Positions 48,480 through 61,882 of a stretch of DNA of 64,000 bases are shown here, in pieces. The first letter of the stretch is position 1, and each line of letters starts with the position of its first letter. The stretch covers positions 124,001 to 188,000 of the forward strand of contig NZ_VMTV02000471.1 of the NCBI RefSeq assembly GCF_007644035.1, written 5' to 3'. A program made the position numbers and the translations under genes. Source of the DNA: Vogesella mureinivorans. Lineage in GTDB: Bacteria > Pseudomonadota > Gammaproteobacteria > Burkholderiales > Chromobacteriaceae. A model generated the notes under the pieces. It searched no databases and was not told the DNA's origin. It saw only the letters and a program-made list of their open reading frames with translations.

Positions 48480-49124
48480 ATGGAACTGATTACTTTCCTG
48501 ATCGACTTCATCCTGCACATCGATACCCATCTGGCCACCCTGGCGGCCAACTATGGGCCATGGATTTATTTCATCCTGTTCCTGATCGTGTTCTGCGAAA
48601 CCGGCCTGGTGGTAACACCTTTTCTACCCGGCGACTCGCTGCTGTTCGTGGCAGGTGCCCTGGCTGCCATGGGCCAGATGAACGTCCACCTGCTGGTGGC
48701 CCTGCTGATCGTGGCCGCCATTCTGGGCGATGGCGTCAATTACACCATTGGCCGCCACGCCGGCATGACACTGTTTGCGCGCTTTCCGCGCCTGCTCAAG
48801 CAGTCTTACCTGGACAAAACGCACGCTTTTTACGAAAAACACGGCGGCAAAACCATCATCTTTGCCCGCTTTGTACCCATCGTGCGCACCTTTGCGCCGT
48901 TTGTGGCCGGTATCGGCCGCATGGAATACCGCCAGTTCCTGAGCTACAACGTGATCGGCGCGCTGCTGTGGGTGATCGGCTTTACCTATGCCGGCTTCTT
49001 CTTTGGCAACCTGCCGTTTGTACGCAAAAACCTGGAATACCTGATCTTCGGCATCATCATCGTCTCCATACTGCCAGGCATCATCGAAGTGATACGCCAC
49101 CGCCGGGCGGCAGGCAAAGCCTGA
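48480..49124 (+). CDS. DedA-family membrane protein
   Basis: 214 residues. Several membrane segments with the family motifs [36 protein letters not shown] and [37 protein letters not shown]. DedA proteins are implicated in lipid flipping, notably undecaprenyl phosphate, and in proton-dependent envelope homeostasis. Stands alone between secDF and mutL. Confidence 0.93.
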   Translation: MELITFLIDFILHIDTHLATLAANYGPWIYFILFLIVFCETGLVVTPFLPGDSLLFVAGALAAMGQMNVHLLVALLIVAAILGDGVNYTIGRHAGMTLFARFPRLLKQSYLDKTHAFYEKHGGKTIIFARFVPIVRTFAPFVAGIGRMEYRQFLSYNVIGALLWVIGFTYAGFFFGNLPFVRKNLEYLIFGIIIVSILPGIIEVIRHRRAAGKA

Positions 49125-49308
49125 TTTTTGCCACGAAAACCACCAAATCCTTTAGCCACAGAAACATACGAAAAGCACGGAAACACACTACGGGCCTGGC
49201 AAGCAGCGGACTGGCACCACCAGCCGGCTACACCCGATACACCTTTCGTGTTGTTTCGTGGTTTTTGTAGCCGCAGACGTACTTTCCGTGTCTTTCGTGG
49301 CCAAAAAT
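49124..49308. repeat. Intergenic imperfect inverted repeat with CACGAAA units
   Basis: The dedA-mutL gap (226 bp) holds no gene. Its outer arms ATTTTTGCCACGAAA (49124-49138) and TTTCGTGGCCAAAAAT (49293-49308) are complementary. Between them lie further CACGAAA/CACGGAAA-like units on each side, in opposite orientation (for example 49171-49182 and 49242-49260). The pattern looks like a decayed mobile intergenic repeat. No coding capacity is visible. Confidence 0.65.
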
Positions 49309-49350
49309 GTTTTTGATTTTCTTTTTGTTGCCAACCTAGAGCTTCAGCGC

Positions 49351-51252
49351 ATGAAACGCATCCAGAAACTGCCCGACCACCTGGTTAACCAGATCGCCGC
49401 CGGCGAGGTAGTAGAGCGCCCGGCATCGGCACTGAAAGAAATGCTGGAAAACAGCCTGGATGCCGGCGCCAGCAAAATCACCGTGGACCTGGCCCAGGGC
49501 GGCATCAAGCTGATTCGCGTTACCGACAACGGTAGCGGCATGGCTGCCGAAGACCTGCCGCTGGCGCTAGACCGCCACGCCACCAGCAAGATCAGCAGCC
49601 TGGACGACCTGGAAAGCGTCTCCACACTGGGTTTTCGCGGTGAGGGGCTGGCCAGCGTGGCCTCGGTGTCGCGCCTGACGCTCACCAGCCGCCCGCACGA
49701 CGCCGAACACGCACATCAGATTATTGCCATCGATGGCACCCTGCACCCGGTAGAGCCCGCTGCACACCCGGCCGGTACCAGCGTGGAGGTGGTGGACCTG
49801 TACTTCAACACCCCGGCGCGGCGCAAATTCCTGAAAAGCGATAACACCGAATACGCCCACTGCGCCGCCACCTTCGAACGCATCGCCCTGGCGCACCCGC
49901 AGGTGGAGTTCACCCTGCGCCATAACGGCAAGGTGGTGTGGCGCCTGCCGCAGCAAACGGTAGCCGAACGCGTCGGCGCGCTGCTGGGCAAAGACTTTGT
50001 CGAGGCGGCGTTACCGCTGGATACGCAGGCCGCCGGCCTGGGGCTCACCGGCTTTGTGGCCAGCCCTACCTATTCTAAAGCTAGCCGTGACGCACAGTAT
50101 TTCTTTGTCAACGGCCGTTTCGTGCGCGACAAAACCGCCCAGCACGCGCTGCGCCAAGCCTACCGTGACGTACTGCACCACGAGCGCCACCCGGCCTACG
50201 CGCTGTTTTTCACGCTGGACCCGGCCGGGGTAGACGTGAACGTGCACCCCACCAAGATCGAGGTGCGCTTTCGCGAGAGCCAGGCCATCCACCAGTTCTT
50301 GTTCCACAGCGTGCACCGTGCCCTGGCCAGCACCACCGCTGGCGCCAGCCCTGCGGTACAGCTGCACGATCAGCCTGCAGGCGAGCCTGGCGCCACCGCC
50401 GCCGCCCCGGCAGGTATCGCACCCATAGGCCAGCAAGCCAGCCTGCTGCCACCACGCCCTGCGGCCAACGTTGGCCGCACGCCGCTACCGCAAACCTACC
50501 GCTACGAGCAGCAGAGCATCCCGCTGCACGTGGCGCGCGAAGCCATCGGCGTGTACGACAAACAGTTTGCCGGCCTGCGCGACGAAGAGCGGCAGCCAGC
50601 CGCCTCGTTCGTGCCTGCCCTGAATGCGGCCAACCCGCCCGTGGCACTGCCCGCCGCCAGCGACGGCATTCCGCCGCTGGGCTTTGCCCTGGCACAGCTG
50701 CACGGCGTATACATCCTGAGCCAATGCGAGGACGGGCTGATCGTGGTGGACATGCACGCCGCGCACGAGCGCATCGTGTACGAACGCCTGAAAACCGCGC
50801 TGGAGGCCGACGCCATCCCCATGCAGCCGCTGCTGCTGCCGGTGTCGTTTGCCGCCGACCGTTTCGAGGTAGCCACGGTAGAAGAACACGCCGAAGACAT
50901 GCAGCGCCTGGGTGTGGAGCTAGCCGTGCTCTCGCCCACGCAGATCGCCGTGCGCGGTATGCCGGTGTGGCTGAAAGAAGGCAATGCGGTAGAGCTGGCC
51001 CGCGCCGTGCTGAAAGACGTGCGCGAGCACGGCCTCACCCAGGTCATGACCGAGCGCCGCAACGAGCTGCTGGCCACCATGGCCTGCCACGGCGCAGTCC
51101 GCGCCAACCGTCAGCTCACCCTGCCGGAGATGAACGCCCTGCTGCGCGACATGGAAGCCACCGAACGCTCCGGCCAGTGCAACCACGGCCGCCCCACCTG
51201 GAGCCGGCTGGGCATGCGCGACCTGGATGCCCTGTTCATGCGAGGGCAATAA
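49351..51252 (+). CDS. mutL: DNA mismatch repair protein MutL (endonuclease type)
   Basis: 633 residues. GHKL ATPase motifs: IAAGEVVERPASALKEMLENSLDAGA, DNGSGM and GFRGEGLASVASVS. A Pro/Ala-rich linker of about 100 residues follows. The C-terminal domain has the endonuclease motif DMHAAHERIVYE (from about Asp467) and CNHGRPTW near the end, so this MutL likely nicks DNA, unlike E. coli MutL. It carries a perfect 20-bp palindrome of the repeat motif in the linker (50460-50479). MKRIQKLPDHL is the family start. Confidence 0.96.
   Translation: MKRIQKLPDHLVNQIAAGEVVERPASALKEMLENSLDAGASKITVDLAQGGIKLIRVTDNGSGMAAEDLPLALDRHATSKISSLDDLESVSTLGFRGEGLASVASVSRLTLTSRPHDAEHAHQIIAIDGTLHPVEPAAHPAGTSVEVVDLYFNTPARRKFLKSDNTEYAHCAATFERIALAHPQVEFTLRHNGKVVWRLPQQTVAERVGALLGKDFVEAALPLDTQAAGLGLTGFVASPTYSKASRDAQYFFVNGRFVRDKTAQHALRQAYRDVLHHERHPAYALFFTLDPAGVDVNVHPTKIEVRFRESQAIHQFLFHSVHRALASTTAGASPAVQLHDQPAGEPGATAAAPAGIAPIGQQASLLPPRPAANVGRTPLPQTYRYEQQSIPLHVAREAIGVYDKQFAGLRDEERQPAASFVPALNAANPPVALPAASDGIPPLGFALAQLHGVYILSQCEDGLIVVDMHAAHERIVYERLKTALEADAIPMQPLLLPVSFAADRFEVATVEEHAEDMQRLGVELAVLSPTQIAVRGMPVWLKEGNAVELARAVLKDVREHGLTQVMTERRNELLATMACHGAVRANRQLTLPEMNALLRDMEATERSGQCNHGRPTWSRLGMRDLDALFMRGQ
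50460..50479. repeat. Perfect 20-bp palindrome of the TTGGCCGC motif inside mutL
   Basis: TGCGGCCAACGTTGGCCGCA, two head-to-head copies with no spacer. It encodes AANVGR in the low-constraint linker of MutL. Confidence 0.9.
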
Positions 51253-51319
51253 AACAGCGCCATTGTCATTTTTCAAGTGGGCATGGATACTGATACGCTT
51301 TCCCACGCCATCATTTGCC

Positions 51320-54070
51320 ATGCTCCGCTCCCCCATCCACATCGCCGTGCTACTGGCCATGCTGGCCGGCAGCCATCCCGCCCTGGCCGCACCAGCCACA
51401 CCACCCGCTGTCACAACCGCAGCCAACGCCCCGGCCCTGCAACGGGAAAGCGAGGGTGTGCGCGAGTTTCGTCTCGATAACGGCCTCCGCATCTTGCTGC
51501 TAAACGATGCCAGTGCCGACAAGACGCTGGTCAATCTCAGCTACCACGTCGGCAGCCGCCACGAAAACTATGGCGAGAGCGGGCTGGCGCATATCCTGGA
51601 ACACATGCTGTTCCGCGGCACCACCACCCTGCCCGCCGAAAAGCGCGAGCTGGAAATGACGCATCGCGGCATCAGCGGCAACGCCACCACCAATCCGGAT
51701 GTCACCCAGTACTTCCAGACTTTTGCCTCCAATGCTGACACCCTGAACTGGGTGCTGCAGATGGAAGCCGACCGCATGCGCCACGCCACCATCACCAGCG
51801 ACGCCCTGGCGATAGAAATGAAAGTGGTACGCAATGAAATGGAGCGTGGCGAGAATAAGCCGGCACGCATGCTGCAGCAAAAGATGCTGGCCGTGGCCTA
51901 CGACTGGCACGGCTATGGCCGCAGCACCATCGGCGCCCGCAGTGATGTGGAACAGATTGTCCCGCCCGCCATGCGACAGTTTTACGACCGCTACTACCAG
52001 CCCGACAACGCTACCTTGATCGTGGCAGGCCGCTTCGATGAAGCCGCGGTGCTGCAGGCCATCCAGCGCAGCTTCGGCCCCATTCCCCGCCCGGCCCGGC
52101 AACTTGCCGACACGCATACAAGAGAGCCCGCCCAGGAAGGCCCACGCGAAGTCACTCTGCGCCGCAAAGGTGGCAACCCGCTGCTGGCGGTGCTGTATCA
52201 CATTCCGGCTGCCAGCCACCCGGACGCCGCACCGTTGGCCGTGCTGGCAAACATGCTGACCCGCGGCCCAGACAGCCTGCTGGGCGACAACCTGCTCGAC
52301 CGTGAGCTGGCCGAGTACGTGGGCCAGTGGCGCGGCGAAAGCCGCGAGCCGGACTACCTGCTGTTCTTTGTCGAACTCTCGCAGAAGCACAACGTGGAAA
52401 AGGCACGCAACGTGCTGCTGGAACAGCTGGAACAGCAAGCCGCAGCCCGCCTGAAGGAAGAGGACATCCGCCTGGCCAAACAAAGCCTGCTGAACGAGAT
52501 GGAACGCAACGAAATCCGCATCAGCGCCTTCGGCCAGACACTGGCCGACTTCCAGGCACTGGGCGACTGGCGCATGTACTTTGCCTTCCGCGACCAGCTG
52601 GAAAAGGTCACTGCAGACGATCTGCGCCGCGTAGCCAAGGCCTATCTGAACGAGAACAACCGCACCCTCGGTTACTACCAGCCGGTAAAAGACAACACCG
52701 CTATCCCGATACCGGAACAGGACGGCAAGCCTAACCTCGATCAGCTCGACAATCGCCCCCTGCGTGTCAGCGGGGAAGCATTTGAAGCGAATGCGGCCAA
52801 CCTTATGTCACGGGTACAAAACCGCACGCTGGAAAACGGCATGCGCGTACACATGCTGCCCCGCAGTACCCGCCTGGGCGCAGTGCGCGCACGCCTGATC
52901 GTGCCATTCGGCTCGGCAGAAAGCCTGCAGGGGCGCACCATGCAGGCCGAGCTACTGGCGGACATGCTACGTGGCGGCGCGGAAGGCATGCGCAGCGGCG
53001 AAATCAGCACCCGCCTCAACAAGCTGAAAGCCACCATCCATGCCAAATCGCGCGGCAATGCCGCCGTGCAGTTTGATATCAGCGCCCGCCGCGACACGCT
53101 GGCCGATACGCTGGACATCGTGCATCGCATGCTGAACTTCCAGGATCTGCCGTCGTACCGCTTCAAATACGTGCAGGATAGCTGGATCGCCGACCTGCAA
53201 GCGGAAGAGAGCCATACCGGGGATCAAGCCGACAATGTGCTGGAAGCCCTGCTGGACCCGTACCCTGCCGGCGACATCCGCCACACGCCAAACCACACCG
53301 AAAAGCTGCAAGCCGTACGCGAGATGTCAGTAGACGACTTGGTCAGCATCAACCGCAAGATGCTGGCGTTTTCCGACGCCAGCCTCAGCATTACCGGCGA
53401 TGTCGACCCCGACTCGCTGACGCCGGTACTGCAACTGATGGGCCGCCCGCGCGGCCAGCAGCCCTACCACCGGATCAGCACACCGTATCAAGCCAGTGTG
53501 GCCAGCACCCGGGTCCTGGCTATCCCCGGCAAAGCCAGCGCCGACTACCGCGCCGGCATCAAGCTGCAGCTGAATGTACAGGATGAGGATATGCCGGCCA
53601 TCGCCATTGCCAGTTACATCCTGGGCGAAGACGGCAATGCACGGCTATGGCAACGGCTGCGCAATCAGGAAGGGCTTTCTTACAGCGCCAGCAGCGCACT
53701 GGTACCGGACTGGACCGACGACCGCAACAGCGCCCTGTACCTGCAAGCCAGCTTTCCACCGCAGCAACGCAGCAAACTGGCCAGTGCTATCAGCGAAGAA
53801 ATGCAGCGTTTCTGGGAAAATGGCATCACCGCAGAGGAGTTGCAGCGTGCCAAGATCGGGCTACGGCAGGAAGCCGCCAAAGACTGGAGCGAAGAAAGCT
53901 GGCAGCTGGCCATGCTCAGCCGGCTGCCACGCCAGAAACTGGACTTCATCGCCTACCAGCGCCTGCTGGACCAGCTAGACACACAAACGCTGGCGCAGGT
54001 GAATGCTGCCATTCGCCGGCACCTGTCACCCACCAAGCTGGTACAGGTGTTGGCCGGCAGTTTCGACTAG
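51320..54070 (+). CDS. Periplasmic M16-family zinc peptidase
   Basis: 916 residues with signal peptide MLRSPIHIAVLLAMLAGSHPALA. The inverted zinc motif HILEH (residues 91-95) in SGLAHILEHMLFRGT and the distal Glu in EMKVVRNEMERGE make the N-terminal half active. The C-terminal half is the inactive M16 repeat (VQNRTLENGMRVHMLPRS). It resembles pitrilysin/PqqL-type single-chain proteases. Substrates are unknown. It starts 67 bp after mutL. Confidence 0.93.
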   Translation: MLRSPIHIAVLLAMLAGSHPALAAPATPPAVTTAANAPALQRESEGVREFRLDNGLRILLLNDASADKTLVNLSYHVGSRHENYGESGLAHILEHMLFRGTTTLPAEKRELEMTHRGISGNATTNPDVTQYFQTFASNADTLNWVLQMEADRMRHATITSDALAIEMKVVRNEMERGENKPARMLQQKMLAVAYDWHGYGRSTIGARSDVEQIVPPAMRQFYDRYYQPDNATLIVAGRFDEAAVLQAIQRSFGPIPRPARQLADTHTREPAQEGPREVTLRRKGGNPLLAVLYHIPAASHPDAAPLAVLANMLTRGPDSLLGDNLLDRELAEYVGQWRGESREPDYLLFFVELSQKHNVEKARNVLLEQLEQQAAARLKEEDIRLAKQSLLNEMERNEIRISAFGQTLADFQALGDWRMYFAFRDQLEKVTADDLRRVAKAYLNENNRTLGYYQPVKDNTAIPIPEQDGKPNLDQLDNRPLRVSGEAFEANAANLMSRVQNRTLENGMRVHMLPRSTRLGAVRARLIVPFGSAESLQGRTMQAELLADMLRGGAEGMRSGEISTRLNKLKATIHAKSRGNAAVQFDISARRDTLADTLDIVHRMLNFQDLPSYRFKYVQDSWIADLQAEESHTGDQADNVLEALLDPYPAGDIRHTPNHTEKLQAVREMSVDDLVSINRKMLAFSDASLSITGDVDPDSLTPVLQLMGRPRGQQPYHRISTPYQASVASTRVLAIPGKASADYRAGIKLQLNVQDEDMPAIAIASYILGEDGNARLWQRLRNQEGLSYSASSALVPDWTDDRNSALYLQASFPPQQRSKLASAISEEMQRFWENGITAEELQRAKIGLRQEAAKDWSEESWQLAMLSRLPRQKLDFIAYQRLLDQLDTQTLAQVNAAIRRHLSPTKLVQVLAGSFD

Positions 54071-54077
54071 CCCGCTA

Positions 54078-54320
54078 TCAGGGAGCAGGCGTGCATACCG
54101 CGCCAGCCGGGCAAGCCGGCGGGGTCGGCGCGCTACTGGCGGCATTGGCCGCAGCTTTCACACCGGCGGCGGTGACATCCACCGCCGCGCCTACCACCGT
54201 CGCGCCGACAGACACGGCGGTAGAAGCTACCGACACGGCGGCACTGGCCACGGACACGGCCGCGCAGCCACTCAATTGCCCGCAGGCAAGCAACACCATA
54301 CCAAACACACCGTAGCGCAT
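54078..54320 (-). CDS. Small repetitive lipoprotein
   Basis: 80 residues. A signal sequence ends in the lipobox LSGC (Cys19), so it is probably a membrane-anchored lipoprotein. The mature part is almost only Ala, Val, Ser and Thr, with a repeating SVASAAVSVASTAVSVGATV pattern, and ends in a Pro/Cys-containing tail (CPAGAVCTPAP). Function unknown. It is convergent with the M16 peptidase, 7 bp apart. Confidence 0.82.
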   Translation of the reverse strand: MRYGVFGMVLLACGQLSGCAAVSVASAAVSVASTAVSVGATVVGAAVDVTAAGVKAAANAASSAPTPPACPAGAVCTPAP

Positions 54321-54377
54321 GATCTACCCCTTGATTGAACTGGCATCATTGTACGAACTACCGCGATGGTAACGCAC

Positions 54378-54413
54378 AAAAAAACAAACCCCCAGCCTAG
54401 GCCGGGGGTTTGT
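54378..54413 (-). terminator. Intrinsic terminator of rpmBG
   Basis: Reading leftward, stem CAAACCCCC/GGGGGTTTG is followed by TTTTTTTG. It lies 48 bp after the rpmG stop. Confidence 0.8.
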
Positions 54414-54460
54414 TATCAACAGGTGCGCTCCCGAAGGAGCACCACCGTAAAGAAGCCAAA

Positions 54461-54616
54461 TTATTTCAGTTTGGTTTCTTTGTACAGAACATGCTTGCGG
54501 GCAACGGGATCAAACTTTTTGATCTCCATTTTTTCCGGCATGGTGCGCTTGTTCTTGGTGGTGGTGTAGAAATGACCAGTACCTGCAGTCGATTCCAGTT
54601 TGATCTTGTCGCGCAT
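54461..54616 (-). CDS. rpmG: 50S ribosomal protein L33
   Basis: 51 residues, [24 protein letters not shown]...[19 protein letters not shown]. It has the usual length and lacks the cysteine pairs of the zinc-binding form. Follows rpmB by 30 bp, the standard rpmB-rpmG pair. Confidence 0.97.
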   Translation of the reverse strand: MRDKIKLESTAGTGHFYTTTKNKRTMPEKMEIKKFDPVARKHVLYKETKLK

Positions 54617-54646
54617 GGCTAATCCTTAAGCTTCGGTCGAGTTAAA

Positions 54647-54880
54647 TTACAGTTCGCCGCGAGCACGCAGGTCGGCCAGAACTGCATCAATGCCTACCTT
54701 GTCAATAGTACGCAGAGCAGCGTTGGAGATACGCAGACGTACCCAACGGTTTTCGCTCTCTACCCAGAACTTGCGATACTGCAGGTTCGGCAGAAAACGA
54801 CGCTTAGTTTTGTTATTGGCGTGGGACACATTGTTCCCGGTCATCGGACGCTTGCCGGTGACTTTGCAAACACGCGCCAT
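54647..54880 (-). CDS. rpmB: 50S ribosomal protein L28
   Basis: 77 residues: [52 protein letters not shown]. Single Cys at position 5, so probably the non-zinc form. First gene of rpmB-rpmG. Confidence 0.98.
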   Translation of the reverse strand: MARVCKVTGKRPMTGNNVSHANNKTKRRFLPNLQYRKFWVESENRWVRLRISNAALRTIDKVGIDAVLADLRARGEL

Positions 54881-55300
54881 GGTTAATCACTCCCAAAAGC
54901 CGGTAAAAGAAAGACTTATACCATATTAAGAGGCCCCGATACAAGCACCCGCCACGGCAATTACATGCTGCAGCGGTAAGCTGTTGCCAGAACCCCAACC
55001 CAAAGTGAGGCGGATGATACCGCATTGCGGCTGGTAGCGCAGCAAAAAACTGCAAGCAAAGTACGCCACACAGGCGGCTGCATAGCCGGCAAAAAGACAA
55101 GACAAGCAAAGACTTACCCCTGCAGCCCGCGCAACCAGCGCCGCCATGACATGGCACGCGCACCGCCCGGCCACCTGTGCTGGCGCCACCGAGCACACGT
55201 TCTATACTGCCGCCAAGCCTGCCTGCCCCATCACACATGCACCACGCATGGGAAACAGGCACGACAGTTGAATAGATTGCGATGAAGGCACCTTGCCCCA
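54881..55300. other. Noncoding gap between rpmB and pyrG
   Basis: No ORF here has a ribosome site or recognisable product, and I see no tRNA or riboswitch-like structure. It must hold the rpmBG promoter and any upstream control of pyrG. It has an Ala-codon-poor, mixed composition and none of the TTGGCCGC motifs, although it is one of the longest gaps. Confidence 0.6.
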
Positions 55301-55329
55301 TTCAAAAAAAGGTGGCTTTCGGTTAAAAT
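55301..55329 (+). promoter_or_regulatory. Putative sigma-70 promoter of pyrG
   Basis: -35 TTCAAA (55301-55306), a 17-bp spacer and -10 TAAAAT (55324-55329), giving a leader of about 20 nt before the pyrG ATG. The -35 match is modest. Confidence 0.55.
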
Positions 55330-55344
55330 CCCGGATTCTCATAG

Positions 55345-56997
<1,653 letters not shown>

Positions 56998-57027
56998 TAA
57001 GCGTTTTGCCTTATTCCGCCTGTTAAC

Positions 57028-57073
57028 GGTTGGCCGCAGCTCATGCAGACCCCTGCAGGACTTGCGGCCAACC
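57028..57073 (+). repeat. Inverted pair of the TTGGCCGC motif between pyrG and kdsA
   Basis: GGTTGGCCGCA and TGCGGCCAACC form an 11-bp stem; the loop contains a second small stem around CTGCAGG. No T tract follows, and the kdsA ribosome site lies 10 bp on, so it may act as a structured leader rather than a terminator. Confidence 0.75.
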
Positions 57074-57093
57074 TTGCCTTGAAAGGACACACC

Positions 57094-59317
<2,224 letters not shown>

Positions 59318-59319
59318 TC

Positions 59320-59616
59320 ATGCGCCGCCTGACCCTGATGCTGATCATCTTGCTCTCTGCCTTGCAGTGGCCCTTATGGCTGGGCAAGGGCAGCTGGCTC
59401 AGGGTCTGGCAGCTTGATAAACAGGTAGAAGAACAGCGTGCGGCCAACCTGGTACTGGTGCGCCGCAACGCTGCTCTGGATGCAGAAGTACGTGATCTGA
59501 AGCAAGGAACCGCCGCAATTGAGGAGCGTGCACGCAATGAGCTTGGCATGATCCGCAAAGGTGAGGTATTTTTCCAGCTTCTTGATACGGCCAATGCACC
59601 ACCCGCGCAGCAATAG
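59320..59616 (+). CDS. ftsB: Cell division protein FtsB
   Basis: 98 residues. One membrane segment ([19 protein letters not shown]) is followed by a periplasmic coiled coil ([32 protein letters not shown]) and [21 protein letters not shown]. It acts with FtsL and FtsQ in the divisome. Starts 2 bp after eno. Confidence 0.95.
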   Translation: MRRLTLMLIILLSALQWPLWLGKGSWLRVWQLDKQVEEQRAANLVLVRRNAALDAEVRDLKQGTAAIEERARNELGMIRKGEVFFQLLDTANAPPAQQ

Positions 59617-59691
59617 CGTATATTGACGCGCCTAAGGCCACTACCGATAACGATATAAATGGCAGGCTATAAAGGCTACAGGGTCTGGTCT

Positions 59692-61491
59692 ATGACGACA
59701 CACAATCCCATCGATACCGCACGGGAAACCCTCAAACAGCTCACCATGCGCAAGCTGTTGCCCACCCCGGACAACTTCGAGCGCGTCTACTGCGAAATCG
59801 CCCAAGTACCGCAGGATACCCGCAAGAACAAGCTGGCCGAGCTGATACTGCGCGCCTTCGAGAACCTGCCATCCGGCGACTCCAGCTACAAGATCGCCCT
59901 CACCAAACTGCGTAAAGCCATCGAAGACGAAAAGTGGGAGCTTATCCCGCAGCTCGTCATGGATTTATCCACACTGCACCAGCGCAGCCGTGAAGTGACC
60001 CAGAGCTGGGGCCAGCTGGTACTGGACCTGATCCGCGCCTGGGAAACCCGCACGCCCGAAATGGGCCAGCGCTATAAGCAGTCCGCGCTGGAACGCGTTA
60101 TTGCCACCTTTGGCAATGCGCCAGACGAGCTCAATGAAAAGCTCGTCAATCTCACCAAAACCTGGCTACAGCCTGGCAGCAATAACAGCATCGGCATCGA
60201 AGTAGCAGGCCTGGACGACGAAGCCGATAGCCCTGCCGCGCCCACCACGCCAGCAGCTAGCGGCAATATTGTTGTCAGCAGCAACCAGTGGCGCGCCTGG
60301 ATGGAAGTGCTGCAATACGCGCTGAAGTTCGGCATCGAACCACGCTTGGTGCACTACCCGGACATGATGCCGCTGTTCGACGAAGTACAGCAGGCACTGC
60401 AACACATTAATGCCGACGATGAAATCAGCAGCTTCTTCCCGCGTTTGCGCGCCTTCCTGATCCGCCTGGAGCTGATCTCGCAAGACGACAAGCGCCTGGT
60501 ATCCGGCCTGTCCGGCCTGATGCAGCTGATGCTGCAGAACGTGGCCGAGCTGAACCGCTCCGACAGCTACCTGGTAGGCCAGATCGCCAGCCTGCAGCAA
60601 ATCCTGTCGCAGCCCAATATTTCCATCCAGCACATTTACCAGCTGGAATCCAGCCTGAAAGAAGTCATCCACAAACAGGGCAACCTGCGCCATTCGCTGG
60701 ACGAAGCCACCAGCTCGCTGCGCGCCCTGCTGGATACCTTCCTGGACAAGCTGTCGCTGATGACCGACCACACCGGTGATTTCCACCAGCGCATCAGCAC
60801 CCATAGCGACCGCATCAAGCACTCGCAAAACGCCAGCGAGCTCACCGGCATCCTGCAAGACCTGCTGTCCGACACCGCCAGCATGCAAGACAACCTCAAG
60901 CAATCGCACAGCGAGCTGCTGGCTGCCAAACAGGATGTCCAGTCGGCACAAAGCCGCATCGGCGAGCTGGAAAAAGCGCTGGAAGCCGCCAGCGCCAAGG
61001 TGAAAGAAGACCAGCTCACCGGCGCGTTCAACCGCCGTGGCCTGGAAGAGCACTTCGACCGCGAAATCCACCGCGCCGAACGCAGCGGCCAACCTTTGTC
61101 GGTAGCGCTGATCGACGTGGACAACTTCAAGCAGCTAAACGACCGCTACGGCCACCTGACCGGTGACGATGTGCTGAAGTATCTGGTGGACATGATGCAC
61201 CACAGCCTGCGCACCTCGGACATCGTGGGGCGCTTTGGCGGCGAGGAGTTCGTGGTGATCCTGCCGGACACCCCGGTCAACGAAGCCGTCGAGCTGGTAC
61301 AGCGCCTGCAGCGCGAGCTGACCAAGAACTTCTTCCTGGCCAATCAGGACAAGCTGGTGGTGACTTTTAGCGCCGGCGTGGCATTGTGGCACCGCGGCGA
61401 GCAGGATTGCGACGTGATCGAGCGCGCCGACCGCGCCATGTACCAAGCCAAGCTGGCGGGTAAAAACCGCACGCTATCGGCGGAAAACTAA
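59692..61491 (+). CDS. Diguanylate cyclase with long N-terminal helical region
   Basis: 599 residues with no membrane segment. About 430 mostly helical residues, with coiled coil near 395-435, precede a GGDEF domain. The active-site motif is GGEEF (about 516-520), preceded by the inhibitory site RTSD at the canonical five-residue distance, so product inhibition is expected. It makes cyclic di-GMP. The overall shape resembles Pseudomonas DgcP. MTTHNPIDTA at 59692 is chosen; ATG 59659 is in frame. Confidence 0.9.
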   Translation: MTTHNPIDTARETLKQLTMRKLLPTPDNFERVYCEIAQVPQDTRKNKLAELILRAFENLPSGDSSYKIALTKLRKAIEDEKWELIPQLVMDLSTLHQRSREVTQSWGQLVLDLIRAWETRTPEMGQRYKQSALERVIATFGNAPDELNEKLVNLTKTWLQPGSNNSIGIEVAGLDDEADSPAAPTTPAASGNIVVSSNQWRAWMEVLQYALKFGIEPRLVHYPDMMPLFDEVQQALQHINADDEISSFFPRLRAFLIRLELISQDDKRLVSGLSGLMQLMLQNVAELNRSDSYLVGQIASLQQILSQPNISIQHIYQLESSLKEVIHKQGNLRHSLDEATSSLRALLDTFLDKLSLMTDHTGDFHQRISTHSDRIKHSQNASELTGILQDLLSDTASMQDNLKQSHSELLAAKQDVQSAQSRIGELEKALEAASAKVKEDQLTGAFNRRGLEEHFDREIHRAERSGQPLSVALIDVDNFKQLNDRYGHLTGDDVLKYLVDMMHHSLRTSDIVGRFGGEEFVVILPDTPVNEAVELVQRLQRELTKNFFLANQDKLVVTFSAGVALWHRGEQDCDVIERADRAMYQAKLAGKNRTLSAEN

Positions 61492-61508
61492 GCCCGCCCT
61501 ACCCATGC

Positions 61509-61534
61509 AAAACGGCGCCGCGGCGCCGTTTTGC
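61509..61534. terminator. Bidirectional intrinsic terminator
   Basis: AAAACGGCGCC-gc-GGCGCCGTTTT, between the convergent diguanylate cyclase and rnfH genes. A TTGGCCGC motif lies just beyond it at 61542. Confidence 0.85.
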
Positions 61535-61576
61535 TTTACCTGCGGCCAACCTTTGGCCCCGCACGCGGCGAGCAGG

Positions 61577-61882
61577 CTAGTCGCCACCCTTTTTCATGGC
61601 CAGGCCGGCTTCCGCACGCTGGCGGCGCACCGCTTTCGGGTCGGCCTGCAGCGGGCGGTAGATCTCTACCCTGTCGCCTTCGCGCAGCAGCGCATCCGGC
61701 TTCACCGCCTTGCTGAAAATACCCAGCTTGAGGTTGGCCATATCGATATCGGCAAACTCGGCGGCCAAACCCGATGCCTGCACCGCCTGCAGCGCCGTGC
61801 TACCGGCAGCCAGCGTCAGGCGCACGATCTTCTGCCGCGCCGGCAGCGCGTAGGCCACCTCTACCGCAATGCGCTCAGTCAT
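61577..61882 (-). CDS. rnfH: RnfH family protein (UPF0125, RatB)
   Basis: 101 residues of ubiquitin-like fold: IAVEVAYALPARQKIVRLTLAAGSTALQAVQASGL and GIFSKAVKPDALLREGDRVEIYRPLQADPKAVRRQRAE. Function not established. It overlaps ratA by 8 bp; the ratA-rnfH pair facing smpB is widely conserved. Confidence 0.94.
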   Translation of the reverse strand: MTERIAVEVAYALPARQKIVRLTLAAGSTALQAVQASGLAAEFADIDMANLKLGIFSKAVKPDALLREGDRVEIYRPLQADPKAVRRQRAEAGLAMKKGGD

